Source: Candidatus Caccousia avicola (GTDB lineage: Bacteria > Bacillota > Clostridia > Oscillospirales > Acutalibacteraceae). Taken from it: DNA of 51,028 nt. How positions within the stretch are numbered: position 1 is the first letter of the stretch; each line of letters opens with the position of its first letter. This document shows, piece after piece, positions 41,088-49,818 of the stretch. Both the position numbers and the translations under genes were made by a program. The stretch lies in contig DVGZ01000109.1 in NCBI GenBank assembly GCA_018712435.1, positions 1-51,028 on the forward strand, in the 5' to 3' direction. The notes beneath the pieces are model-generated. The model was not told the DNA's origin and made no database searches. It was given only the letters and a program-made list of their open reading frames with translations.

Positions 41088-42049
41088 GTCGATTCCTCCT
41101 GCGGCGTGGTGTCCATAAAGCGCTGTAACTGTTCCCGATCCGGCAAGCCGGTGTTGTCGCCCACGCTCATGATTTGCAGGGTGCCGATCGCGTTGCCGCG
41201 CCGCACACATTCGCGCAGGGGAAGCCCCTCGGCCATCGCGGAGAGAACGCCGGCCGCGAAGCCGTCGCCCGCGCCGACGGTGTCCACAATGGTTTCCGCG
41301 CGGAAGGTGGGCTCCTGAAAGCGTTCCTCGTGCGTCGCGCCGTAAGCGCCCTGCGCGCCAGTCTTGACGACCACGGCCTTCACGCCGCGATCCAAATAGT
41401 AGGAGGCAATGCCCTCGGGCGTGTCCTCCCCGCACAGCAGCTTTCCTTCCTTCACGCCGGGCAGAAACACGTCCGCGTATCCGGCAAGGCGGTTGAGCGT
41501 GCGCGTCATGGTTTCCGCATCCGGCCAGAGCTGGGGGCGCAGGTTCGGATCAAAGGTGACGGTCATTCCCTTTTCCCGGGCGCGGCGCATGAGATCTTCC
41601 GAAGCTGCCAGCGTTTGTTCCGAGAGGGCGGGAAAAATGCCCGTCATGTGCAGGAAGCCGCCCTCTTTGCCGTCCAGACAGGAAGCGGTCTCCGTTTCTC
41701 CGAGTGCCGAAGCCGCCGAACCCTTGCGGAAGTATTGGATCGGCGGATCGCCGCGGCTGACCTTGCCTTTGAGCATGAACCCCGTCTGCCGCTTGGGATC
41801 GGTGAAGGCCAGTTCCCCGCCGATTCCGTTCTTTTTCAGAAACGCGCGGATCATCCGTCCAAACGAATCGTCTCCCAGGGCGGTCAGGTAGGAGACCGAA
41901 TGGCCCAGGCGCGCCAGGCCGATCGCCACGTTCAGCTCGGCTCCGGCCACGGCGGATTCCCAGTGCACGACCTCCTCGAGGGGGGCTTCCTCCTGGGCGA
42001 TAAAGAGCGCCATCGCCTCTCCGGCCAGTACAAAATTCCCTGTTTTCAT
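41084..42049 (-). CDS. kdgK: 2-keto-3-deoxygluconate kinase (PfkB family)
   Basis: 321 residues; phosphorylates KDG to KDPG for eda. PfkB signatures: 'AGAELNVAIGLARLGHSVSYLTALGDDSFGRMI' (signature 1), 'RQTGFMLKGKVSRGDPPIQYFRKGSAASAL' as in KDG kinases, 'DVFLPGVKEGKLLCG', 'VVVKTGAQGAY', and 'DTVGAGDGFAAGVLSAMAEG' (signature 2, with catalytic Asp and the anion hole). Full length. It overlaps eda by 4 bases; upstream lies the broken kduI-kduD ORF, from which it is normally cotranscribed. Confidence 0.95.
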   Translation of the reverse strand: MKTGNFVLAGEAMALFIAQEEAPLEEVVHWESAVAGAELNVAIGLARLGHSVSYLTALGDDSFGRMIRAFLKKNGIGGELAFTDPKRQTGFMLKGKVSRGDPPIQYFRKGSAASALGETETASCLDGKEGGFLHMTGIFPALSEQTLAASEDLMRRAREKGMTVTFDPNLRPQLWPDAETMTRTLNRLAGYADVFLPGVKEGKLLCGEDTPEGIASYYLDRGVKAVVVKTGAQGAYGATHEERFQEPTFRAETIVDTVGAGDGFAAGVLSAMAEGLPLRECVRRGNAIGTLQIMSVGDNTGLPDREQLQRFMDTTPQEEST

Positions 42050-42059
42050 ATACTCTCCT

Positions 42060-42566
42060 TTACGGCTGCTTGCCGATGTAGGCCAGAATGCCGCCGTCCA
42101 CATAGAGAATGTGGCCGTTGACAAAGTTGGAAGCGTCGGACGCGAGGAACACCGCGGGACCCATCAGATCCTCCGTCGTGCCCCAGCGGGCGGGAGCGGC
42201 GCTGTCCTCGCTGCGGAACAGAACCTCCTTTGTGCCCATCGTGATGTACAGGCAGTCCTTATAGCCCATCGGGTATTCCTTGCCGTCGCAGATTACCACG
42301 CCATTGCCGCCGAGGTTGAAAAGGCCAAGCTCGCGGCGTTCGAGGAAATAGTGTGTGCCGAAATTTGCCCACACGTCGATCCCCTTATCGATCGAAACCG
42401 TCTCGTGAACCGGCATGCAGCCCAGCGTCACCATGCGGTCCACATGGCTGTACACCGCCTTGACCTGATCGGCCTCATACAGGCCGGTGATGTGAAATTC
42501 CTCGCGCAGTTCCTCGGTGGTGTAGCGCTTGACGTCGCGCGGATTGGTGCTGTAACGAATGTCCAT
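42060..42566 (-). pseudogene. kduI'-'kduD in-frame fusion remnant
   Basis: A 168-codon ORF. Residues 1-126 are the N-terminal half of KduI (5-keto-4-deoxyuronate isomerase): 'MDIRYSTNPRDVKRYTTEEL', 'YSHVDRMVTLGCMPVHETVS', 'YFLERRELGLFNLGGNGVV', 'MGTKEVLFRSEDSAAPA'. From about 125 to the end it reads as the C-terminus of KduD (2-deoxy-D-gluconate 3-dehydrogenase): 'RWGTTEDLMGPAVFLASDAS', 'FVNGHILYVDGG'. The KduI zinc ligands (His, His, Glu, His in its second half) and the KduD Rossmann core and YxxxK are all missing, so neither enzyme can work. About 1.1 kb is lost at the PAR codons (about 42183-42195). It still has AAAGGAG and ATG. Confidence 0.85.
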
Positions 42567-42603
42567 CAGTTGTACGTCTCCTTTGTGATAAAATATTCCC
42601 GAA

Positions 42604-42852
42604 ATACAGCTCGAACTCCCCTTGGATCAGAGCCATCTGCTTGCGGATCTGATACCGGATTTTTTCTTCGAGCAGCGGCGTGCACACCGGCAGAAAATCG
42701 AGGATCACCTGCGATTCCACGGCGGTGCGCACCGGCGTGCGGGAAACGCCGAAGCGTTCACACAGCTCATGCTCGCTCATGCTCTGCCCCGGCTTCAGGG
42801 TGAGATCCAGAATGCGATGCTTGAGCGTGGTGTAAATCGTTTCGCTGTTCAT
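42604..42852 (-). pseudogene. GntR-family regulator remnant (uronate operon)
   Basis: From ATG 42852 (GGAGGG upstream) the frame reads a GntR winged helix: 'ETIYTTLKHRILDLTLKPG', 'SMSEHELCERFGVSRTPVRTA' (residues about 4-44). At residue 44/45 it jumps to 'ESQVILDFLPVCTPLLEEK', text expected only after the wing and the start of the FCD ligand domain, so about 30-45 residues are missing in frame. The FCD part ends after 'LIQGEFELY' (83) and runs into the kduI leader; the frame then stops inside kduI at 42475. The protein lacks wing and most of FCD and should not regulate. Confidence 0.75.
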
Positions 42853-42880
42853 GTTTTTCCCTCCGATCCCCTTTGATTTA

Positions 42881-42920
42881 ACCATACCATTTTGGATCGT
42901 ATTTGTAAATTTGGATACAA
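42881..42920 (-). promoter_or_regulatory. Promoter and possible operator of the uronate operon
   Basis: On the minus strand TTTACA (42909-42904), 17 bases, TATGGT (42886-42881), about 30 bases before the gntR start. The inverted repeat TTGTA-N8-TACAA (42903-42920) overlaps the -35 box and is a plausible GntR operator. This promoter should serve gntR', kduI'-'kduD, kdgK and eda. Confidence 0.5.
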
Positions 42921-43058
42921 GCTAAAAAAGAACAAGAAAAATTTGTGTAATTTGTTGGTCTGCCGCTTTTTTCCAGATGTGGGGCGGGCTTGGCTTCCAA
43001 ATGGGAGGGCGGAAAGGGGGGCGGGGACGGAAAAAGGAATTTGTTGTCTTGCCAGAGC

Positions 43059-43536
43059 GGCGGAAATGCGCTAAGATACCGCAAGACGGGAAACAAGCAG
43101 TCGAGAAACCGGGGACTGCTTGCGGCGGGTCAGCTGGCGGGCCGCTACAACTGCGCGGCGCTGCTTTGTTCGGGGCGACGGCTCGGTGCGGCATATCGTG
43201 GAGTTTGATCCGGATACCGGGGAGATGGTGCGGGACTATGGCGGCCAGGGTTATGAGGAGGGCTCCTCCTGGACGCGCGGCCAGACCTGCGGCCTGATCG
43301 AGCTGGCAAAGCTGCATGAGGGCCGCCAGCAAAAGCTGTATCTGGACGCCGCGCTCAAGCTGCTCCGTGCATTGGCGGATCATCGTCTCAACTGGGACGA
43401 AAACGAGGACAATCTCCTCACGAAATGTACGGGTGCGTATCACGACAAGGAGCATGAGTTCTCCATCATCTATGGCGACTATTACTTCCTGGAAGCGCTG
43501 ATGAAACTGACGGGACAGGAGCTTTTCATCTGGTAA
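43059..43536 (+). pseudogene. GH88-type unsaturated glucuronyl/rhamnogalacturonyl hydrolase remnant
   Basis: Three pieces of one hydrolase are seen. Piece 1 (about 43068-43151, one frame): 'ALRYRKTGN' and 'SRNRGLLAAGQLAGRYN'. Piece 2 (about 43153-43285, another frame): 'RCFVRGDGSVRHIVEFDP' and 'GGQGYEEGSSWTRGQ', the catalytic-barrel region. Piece 3 (43285-43536, in frame with 2): 'CGLIELAKL', 'LYLDAALKLLRALADHRLNW', 'KCTGAYHDKEHEFSIIYGDYYFLEALMKL', the normal C-terminus. The N-terminal ~130 residues, the part between 1 and 2 and about 65 residues between 2 and 3 are absent, so the (alpha/alpha)6 barrel cannot form. In an intact locus it would release unsaturated uronates that feed kduI/kduD/kdgK/eda. 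Confidence 0.75.
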
Positions 43537-43537
43537 A

Positions 43538-43575
43538 AAAGGACGCGAAACCGAAAAACCGGTTTCGCGTCCTTT
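43538..43575 (+). terminator. Rho-independent terminator
   Basis: AAAGGACGCGAAACC / GGTTTCGCGTCCTTT with a GAAAAACC-type loop, directly after the GH88 remnant stop. Confidence 0.85.
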
Positions 43576-43653
43576 GGCTTGTCGAAAAAGTCTTTTGCTC
43601 CGGCGATACAGTCCGGAAAAAGTCGCTTCGCTGTTTTTCCTGCCTTTTCTCCA

Positions 43654-43725
43654 GCTTCGCACTTTTTAAAGGGGGTTCCACCCCCTTCACCCCCGCAGCC
43701 TTTTGAAAAAGGCTGGCGAAAACTT
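43654..43725. repeat. Candidate dispersed GC-rich hairpin element
   Basis: Two adjacent hairpins, AAGGGGG-TTCCA-CCCCCTT (about 43669-43687) and AGCCTTTT-G-AAAAAGGCT (about 43697-43715), flanked by GCTTCGCACTTTTT and GGCGAAAACTT. This wording resembles short repeats scattered in Oscillospiraceae genomes. Only one copy is in the window, so the repeat status is from memory and not shown here. The rest of 43576-43752 carries no gene. Confidence 0.45.
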
Positions 43726-43752
43726 CACGTTTGTGTTTTTTGCTTGGTATCT

Positions 43753-45237
43753 TTACAGATTCGTGTACCCCATCAGAGATTCGTCGATCGCTTTCGCGGC
43801 GGCCTCGCCCTCTGCAATGGCCCAGACCACAAGCGACTGACCGCGCCGCATGTCGCCTGCCGCGAACACGCGCGGAACGCTGGTGGCGCAGGAATCGGGG
43901 GCGGCGTCCACGTTGCCGCGAGGGTTCAGCGCCACGCCGAAGGTATCGGCGGAGTAGGTCTCGCAGCCGGTGAAGCCCGCCGCGATGAGCACGAGATCGG
44001 CGGGGATTTCCTCCTCGCTTCCCTCCACGGGAACCATGCGCAGACGGCCCGTCGCTTCGTCCTTTTCGGGGCGCAGGGAGATGAGCACGGCGGCGCGGAC
44101 CGAACCGTTCTCGTCCGCGAGGAATTCCTTCACCGTTGTCTGGTAGCGGCGTGGATCGCTGCCGAACACGGCCGCGGCCTCCTCCTGGCCATAGTCGGTT
44201 TTGCCGACGCGCGGCCATTCCGGCCATGGATTCGAGGGCAGACGCTCCGCCGGAGGCTGCGGCATCATTTCCAGCTGTACAACGCCTGCCGCGCCAAGGC
44301 GCACTGCCGTTCCGACGCAGTCGTTTCCGGTGTCGCCGCCGCCGATGACGAGCACCTGTTTTCCTCTCACGTCCTCGTAGGGAAGCTTGGAAAAGTCGCT
44401 GTCGAGCAGCGTTTTCGTCACATGGCCGAGGAATTCCACCGCGAAGCGGATCCCCTTGGCTTCCCGTCCGGGGACGTCGAGATCGCGAGGCTGGGACGCG
44501 CCGCAGGCGAGCAGGACACGGTCATAGCGGCTCAAAAGCTCCTCGCCGGTGAGATCCTTTCCGATGTCCGTCCCGCAGACAAAGCGCACGCCCGCCTGCT
44601 CCATCAGATGAATCCGGCGGTCGATGACGCTCTTTTCCAGCTTCATGTTCGGGATACCGTAGCGCAGAAGGCCGCCGGGGCGGTCGCTGCGCTCGTAGAC
44701 CGTGACGCTGTGGCCGCGCCGGTTGAGCAGCAGGGCGGCGGCCAGTCCGGCCGGGCCGCTGCCAACGACGGCGACGCTCTTGCCGGTGCGCACGCGGGGC
44801 GGATCTCCGGAAACCAAACCGTTTGCAAAGGCGTATTCGATCACGCGGCGCTCGTTTTCCTTGGTGGAGACGGGAGCGTCGGAAAGGCCGCAGGTGCACG
44901 CCGCTTCGCACAGCGCGGGACAGACGCGGGAGGTGAACTCCGGCAGGCAGTGCGTCGCGCTCAGACGCACATAGGCCTGCGCCCAGTTGCCGTGGTAGAC
45001 GAGGTCATTCATCTCGGGGATGAGATTGTGCAGCGGACAGCCGGAGGCCATGCCCGCGATCATGACGCCCGCCTGGCAGAACGGCACGCCGCAGTCCATG
45101 CAGCGCGCGCCCTGCTTCTGCTGCTTCTCCATCGGGAGGAGGGCGTGAAACTCATGAAAGTTCTGAATTCTTTCGAGAGGAGGAGTGACGCGCCCTTCCT
45201 CGCGCTCGTATTCCAAAAAACCGGTTGCTTTTCCCAT
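43753..45237 (-). CDS. gltD: Glutamate synthase (NADPH) small subunit
   Basis: 494 residues, full length. N-terminal Cys-rich Fe-S region: 'CMDCGVPFCQAG', 'GCPLHNLIPEMN', 'CLPEFTSRVCPALCEAACTCG' ([4Fe-4S] clusters). FAD fold 'VAVVGSGPAGLAAALLLNRRGH' and NADPH fold 'VLVIGGGDTGNDCVGTAVRLGA', closing with 'VFAAGDMRRGQSLVVWAIAEG'. It passes electrons from NADPH to the large subunit to make glutamate from 2-oxoglutarate and glutamine. Starts 18 bases after gltB on the same transcript. Confidence 0.97.
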   Translation of the reverse strand: MGKATGFLEYEREEGRVTPPLERIQNFHEFHALLPMEKQQKQGARCMDCGVPFCQAGVMIAGMASGCPLHNLIPEMNDLVYHGNWAQAYVRLSATHCLPEFTSRVCPALCEAACTCGLSDAPVSTKENERRVIEYAFANGLVSGDPPRVRTGKSVAVVGSGPAGLAAALLLNRRGHSVTVYERSDRPGGLLRYGIPNMKLEKSVIDRRIHLMEQAGVRFVCGTDIGKDLTGEELLSRYDRVLLACGASQPRDLDVPGREAKGIRFAVEFLGHVTKTLLDSDFSKLPYEDVRGKQVLVIGGGDTGNDCVGTAVRLGAAGVVQLEMMPQPPAERLPSNPWPEWPRVGKTDYGQEEAAAVFGSDPRRYQTTVKEFLADENGSVRAAVLISLRPEKDEATGRLRMVPVEGSEEEIPADLVLIAAGFTGCETYSADTFGVALNPRGNVDAAPDSCATSVPRVFAAGDMRRGQSLVVWAIAEGEAAAKAIDESLMGYTNL

Positions 45238-45255
45238 GGGCTTTCTTCCTCCTTC

Positions 45256-48200
45256 TCACGCATGGATGCTGGCGTAGAACGCTTCGATCTGTGCCTGCTC
45301 GCGGCTCATGCCCTGGTCCTCAAACTGGGCGGAGAGCTGTGTCAGGCGCTTGTAGTCGTCCGGGATGATTTTTTTGAACTTCGGCAGATATTCGTCGAAG
45401 GATTCCAAGATTCGTTTGCCCTTGGCGGAGCCGGTGTGGCTGACATGGGCTTCGATCAGGCGGCGCAGCTCGTCGCGGTCAAATTTGGACTCGACCTTTT
45501 CCATGCTCACCATGCTCTTGTTCAGGTTGCGGTACAGGGCGTTGTGCTCGTCGAGGACATATGCCACGCCGCCGCTCATACCGGCGGCAAAGTTTTTGCC
45601 CGTGGGCCCGAGGATGACGGCCCGGCCGCCGGTCATGTACTCACAGCCATGCTCGCCCACGCCCTCCACGACAGCCACAGCGCCGGAGTTGCGCACACAG
45701 AAGCGCTCGCCCGCCACACCGTTGATGTACGCTTCGCCCGAGGTTGCGCCGTACAGTGCGACGTTGCCGACGATGATGTTTTCTTCCGGAACAAACCGGG
45801 CGGCGGGAGAGGGATGCACCACCAGTTTGCCGCCGGACAGCCCCTTGCCGAAATAGTCGTTGCTGTCGCCGCAGAGATCGAGCGTCAGGCCCTTCGGCAG
45901 GAACGCGCCGAAGCTCTGGCCGCCCGCTCCGGTGCAGGCGATGGTGAGGGTGTCGTCCGCCATGCCCTCGGGATGGCGCCGTGTGATTTCCGCGCCGAGC
46001 AGCGTGCCGAAGGCGCGGTCGATGTTGGTCAGCGCCATGCGGAAGGTGCGCTTTTTCCCGGTCGCGAGGGCATCGAGAAGATCCTTGTCGCGCAGAAGGA
46101 TGGATTCCTCCTTGGTGCGCTCCAGATGGAAGTCGTAGGCGTGGTCGGGCTGGAAGGTGGCATTTTGCGCGCAGTTCGGGCAAAGAATGCGGCTCAGGTC
46201 CAGCCGCTGTGCCGTCCCTCTGCGATCCGCGCGCGGACGGAGCAGGTCGGTGCGTCCGACCATCTCGTCGATGGTGCGCACGCCGAGCTTTGCCATGTAC
46301 TCACGCAGCTCCTGCGCAATGAAGCGCATAAAGTTTTCCACATATTCCGGTTTGCCGCAGAAACGCTTGCGCAGTTCGGGATTCTGCGTCGCAATCCCCA
46401 TCGGGCAGGTGTCGAGGTTGCACACGCGCATCATCACGCAGCCGAGCGTCACCAGCGGGGCGGTGGCAAAGCCGAATTCCTCCGCGCCGAGCAGCGCGGC
46501 GATCGCCACGTCGCGGCCGCTCATCAGCTTGCCGTCCGTCTCAATGACCACACGGTCGCGCAGACCGTTTTGCAGCAGCGTCTGGTGGGTTTCCGCCAGC
46601 CCCAGCTCCCACGGAAGCCCTGCGTCGTGGATGGAGCTGAGCGGAGCCGCGCCTGTGCCGCCGTCGTAGCCGGAGATCAGGATGACCTGCGCCCCCGCCT
46701 TTGCCACACCCGCCGCGACGGTGCCCACGCCCGCCTCGGAGACAAGCTTGACGGAAATGCGCGCGTTTTTGTTGGCGCTCTTGAGGTCGTAGATCAGCTG
46801 GGCCAGATCCTCAATGGAGTAAATGTCATGGTGCGGCGGCGGGGAAATCAGGCTCACGCCCGGGGTGGAGTGGCGCGTTTTCGCAATCCACGGGTACACC
46901 TTGCGGGCGGGCAGGTGGCCGCCCTCGCCCGGCTTTGCGCCCTGCGCCATCTTGATTTGGATTTCCTTCGCACTGACGAGATAACGGCTGGTCACGCCGA
47001 AGCGTCCGCTGGCCACCTGCTTGATCGCGGAGCTGCGATCGTGATCCGTTCCGGCGGAGGCCAGACGGTCGTCGCTCTCGCCGCCCTCGCCGCTGTTGGA
47101 CTTGCCGTGCAGATGGTTCATGGCGATCGCCAGGGCCTCGTGCGCTTCCTGTGAGATGGAGCCGTAGGACATTGCGCCCGTCTTGAAGCGGCGCACGATC
47201 GATTCGACGCTTTCGACCTCGTCGAGCGGCACGCCCTCCTCGGGGTAAGCAAATTCCATCAGGCTGCGCAGGTAGCCCGTCTGCTCCGCGTCCACCAGTT
47301 TTGTATATTCGCAGAACAGATCATAGCTGCCCTCCCGCGTCGCCTTTTGCAGCAGATGAATGGTCTGCGGGTTGTAGCGGTGCTTCTCGCCGCCGCTGCG
47401 CAGCTTGTGACGGCCGGGGGAGGCGAGCGTGAGATCCGTTTCCAGTCCCAGCGGGTCAAAGGCACGGGAGTGCTGCGCGTCGGTGCAGGACGCGATATCC
47501 TCCAGCGTGATGCCGCCGATGCGGCTCACCGTTCCGGTGAAGTAAGCGTCAATCACGTCTTTGGAAATGCCGAGCGCCTCGAAAATCTGACTGCCCTGGT
47601 AGGATTGGATGGTGGAAATACCCATCTTTGACGCAATCTTGACGATGCCCTGCAAAATCGCGTTGTCGTAATCGTCGACAGCGGCGTAGTAATCCTTGTC
47701 GAGCAGACCGTCCTCGACCAGCGCGGCGATCGCCGCGTGAGCCAGATACGGGTTGACGGCGCACGCGCCGTAGCCGAGCAGGGCGGCAAAGTGGTGCACG
47801 TCGCGCGGCTCACCGGATTCCAAAACGATCGAAAGGGCGGTGCATTTTTTCGTTTTGACCAGATGCTTGTGCACCGCGCTGACGGCCAGCAGGGAGGGGA
47901 TGGCCACATGGTTTTCGTCCACCCCGCGATCGGAGAGAATCAGGATGTTCGCGCCCTGGCGGTACGCTTTGTCCACCTCGACAAACAGGTGCTCCAGCAC
48001 GCGATCCATCGGCGTGCTCTTGTAGAACAGGATCGAGACGGTCGCCACATGGAAGCCGGGCTTGTTCATCCCCTGGATCTTGAGCAGATCCAGGTCGGAG
48101 AGGATCGGGTTTTCGATTTTGAGCACATGGCAGTTTTCCGGAGACTCCTGCAAGAGGTTGCCGTTTTTGCCCGCGTAGACGGTGGTGGAGGTGACGATCT

Positions 48201-49788
48201 TCTCGCGGATCGCGTCGATCGGCGGGTTTGTCACCTGAGCAAACATCTGCTTGAAATAGTGGAACAGCGGCTGGTATTCCTTGGAGAGCGCGGCGATCGG
48301 GGTGTCGACTCCCATCGCGCCGATCGGTTCGCTGCCGCCCAGCGCCATCGCGCACACGCCATTGCGGTATTCCTCGTAGGTGTAGCCGAAGGCCTTTTGC
48401 AGCCGGGCGGACTCCTCACGGGAGAGCGGCGGGACCTTGCGGTTCGGGATTTTCAGATCGCGCAGGGAGACCAGATTGCTGTCAAGCCATTCGCCGTAGG
48501 GCTCGCGGCGCGCATACCGTTCCTTGACCTCCTCGTCGCTGAGCACCACGCCGCGCACCGTGTCCACGAGGAGAAGCTTGCCGGGATGCAGGCGCTCCTT
48601 GCGCAGCACCTGATCCTCCGGCAGATCCAGCACGCCGACCTCCGAGGACAGGATGAGCCGCCCGTCCGCCATGATGTAGTAGCGGGAGGGGCGCAGGCCG
48701 TTGCGGTCGAGCACGGCGCCCATGAGGTCGCCGTCGGAGAAGAGAATGGACGCGGGGCCGTCCCACGGCTCCATCATGGTCGCGTAATATTGGTAAAAAT
48801 CGCGCAGATCCTGCGAGATGGTGTCGTTGTGGTTCCACGGCTCCGGGATGGCGATCATCACCGCCAGCGGCAGCTCCATGCCGCTCATCACGAGAAATTC
48901 CAGCGTGTTGTCGAGCATCGCGGAGTCCGAACCGGAGGTGTTGACGACGGGAAGCACCTTTGTGATATCGTCCGCGCTGAAGGCCGGGGCGCGCATGGTT
49001 TCCTCGCGCGCGAGCATTTTGTCGGCGTTGCCGCGGATGGTGTTGATCTCGCCGTTGTGTACGATGAAACGGTTCGGGTGGGCGCGCTCCCAGCTCGGAT
49101 TGGTGTTGGTGGAGAAGCGGGAGTGGACGATCGCGATCGCGGAGTCGTAGTCCTCGTCCTGCAAATCGGAAAAGAAGGTGCGCAGCTGGCCGACGAGGAA
49201 CATGCCCTTGTACACGATGGTGCGGCTCGAGAGCGAGGGGACATAGGTGTTGTCGTTGCTCTGCTCAAACACACGACGCGCGATGTACAGGCGGCGGTCG
49301 AAGGGAAGACCCTTTTCCACGCCCTCCGGCTTTTTGACAAAGCCCTGGCAGATCACGGGCATGCAGGCGAGAGCGCGGCTTCCGAGTACCTCCGGGCAGG
49401 TGAGCACGTCGCGCCAGCCGAGGAATTCCAGCCCTTCCTTTTCCAAAATGATTTCAAACATTTTCTTGGCCTGGCTGCGGCGCAGTTCATCCTGCGGGAA
49501 GAAGAACATGCCCACGCCGTATTCCCGTTCCCCGCCGATTTGGATGCCCTGCTCAGCGCACACGCGGGAAAAGAAGCGGTGTGAAATCTGCGTGAGGATT
49601 CCCACGCCGTCGCCGGTTTCGCCTTTGGCGTCCTTTCCGGCGCGGTGCTCCAGGTGCTCCACAATTTTCAGCGCGTCCGCCACCACCTGATGGCTTTTGA
49701 CGCCTCTGATATTCACAACGGCTCCGATGCCGCAGTTGTCGTGCTCCAGCTCGGGGCAGTAAAGGTTCTGCGGGTGATTCGTGCTCAT
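45256..49788 (-). CDS. gltB: Glutamate synthase large subunit
   Basis: 1510 residues. The glutaminase nucleophile is Cys19 in 'HDNCGIGAVV', after an 18-residue propeptide that is normally removed. Then come the central domain, the FMN/2-oxoglutarate barrel ('MNHLHGKSNSGEGGE', 'SAKEIQIKMAQGAKPGEGG', 'LISGYDGGTGAAPLSSI'), the [3Fe-4S] Cys set ('GCVMMRVCNLDTCPMGIATQNPEL') and the C-terminal GxGxG beta-helix ('GNVALYGATSGEAYINGVAGE'). ATG 49788 with GAGGAGGATGGAG is chosen; the frame stays open upstream through the leader. It makes two glutamates per turn with gltD. Leader carries a terminator hairpin. Confidence 0.97.
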   Translation of the reverse strand: MSTNHPQNLYCPELEHDNCGIGAVVNIRGVKSHQVVADALKIVEHLEHRAGKDAKGETGDGVGILTQISHRFFSRVCAEQGIQIGGEREYGVGMFFFPQDELRRSQAKKMFEIILEKEGLEFLGWRDVLTCPEVLGSRALACMPVICQGFVKKPEGVEKGLPFDRRLYIARRVFEQSNDNTYVPSLSSRTIVYKGMFLVGQLRTFFSDLQDEDYDSAIAIVHSRFSTNTNPSWERAHPNRFIVHNGEINTIRGNADKMLAREETMRAPAFSADDITKVLPVVNTSGSDSAMLDNTLEFLVMSGMELPLAVMIAIPEPWNHNDTISQDLRDFYQYYATMMEPWDGPASILFSDGDLMGAVLDRNGLRPSRYYIMADGRLILSSEVGVLDLPEDQVLRKERLHPGKLLLVDTVRGVVLSDEEVKERYARREPYGEWLDSNLVSLRDLKIPNRKVPPLSREESARLQKAFGYTYEEYRNGVCAMALGGSEPIGAMGVDTPIAALSKEYQPLFHYFKQMFAQVTNPPIDAIREKIVTSTTVYAGKNGNLLQESPENCHVLKIENPILSDLDLLKIQGMNKPGFHVATVSILFYKSTPMDRVLEHLFVEVDKAYRQGANILILSDRGVDENHVAIPSLLAVSAVHKHLVKTKKCTALSIVLESGEPRDVHHFAALLGYGACAVNPYLAHAAIAALVEDGLLDKDYYAAVDDYDNAILQGIVKIASKMGISTIQSYQGSQIFEALGISKDVIDAYFTGTVSRIGGITLEDIASCTDAQHSRAFDPLGLETDLTLASPGRHKLRSGGEKHRYNPQTIHLLQKATREGSYDLFCEYTKLVDAEQTGYLRSLMEFAYPEEGVPLDEVESVESIVRRFKTGAMSYGSISQEAHEALAIAMNHLHGKSNSGEGGESDDRLASAGTDHDRSSAIKQVASGRFGVTSRYLVSAKEIQIKMAQGAKPGEGGHLPARKVYPWIAKTRHSTPGVSLISPPPHHDIYSIEDLAQLIYDLKSANKNARISVKLVSEAGVGTVAAGVAKAGAQVILISGYDGGTGAAPLSSIHDAGLPWELGLAETHQTLLQNGLRDRVVIETDGKLMSGRDVAIAALLGAEEFGFATAPLVTLGCVMMRVCNLDTCPMGIATQNPELRKRFCGKPEYVENFMRFIAQELREYMAKLGVRTIDEMVGRTDLLRPRADRRGTAQRLDLSRILCPNCAQNATFQPDHAYDFHLERTKEESILLRDKDLLDALATGKKRTFRMALTNIDRAFGTLLGAEITRRHPEGMADDTLTIACTGAGGQSFGAFLPKGLTLDLCGDSNDYFGKGLSGGKLVVHPSPAARFVPEENIIVGNVALYGATSGEAYINGVAGERFCVRNSGAVAVVEGVGEHGCEYMTGGRAVILGPTGKNFAAGMSGGVAYVLDEHNALYRNLNKSMVSMEKVESKFDRDELRRLIEAHVSHTGSAKGKRILESFDEYLPKFKKIIPDDYKRLTQLSAQFEDQGMSREQAQIEAFYASIHA

Positions 49789-49818
49789 CGCTCCATCCTC
49801 CTCCTGTGTGTTCAGATG

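Noticed and set aside
43654-43725. CRISPR repeat
   Set aside because: Only a single copy is present with no spacers; no array-like periodicity was found anywhere in the window.
43579-47154. Very long (1191-codon) rightward open frame over gltD and gltB
   Set aside because: Both underlying genes are certain on the other strand; the frame is Ala/Arg/His-rich with no domains and crosses the terminator and repeat region.
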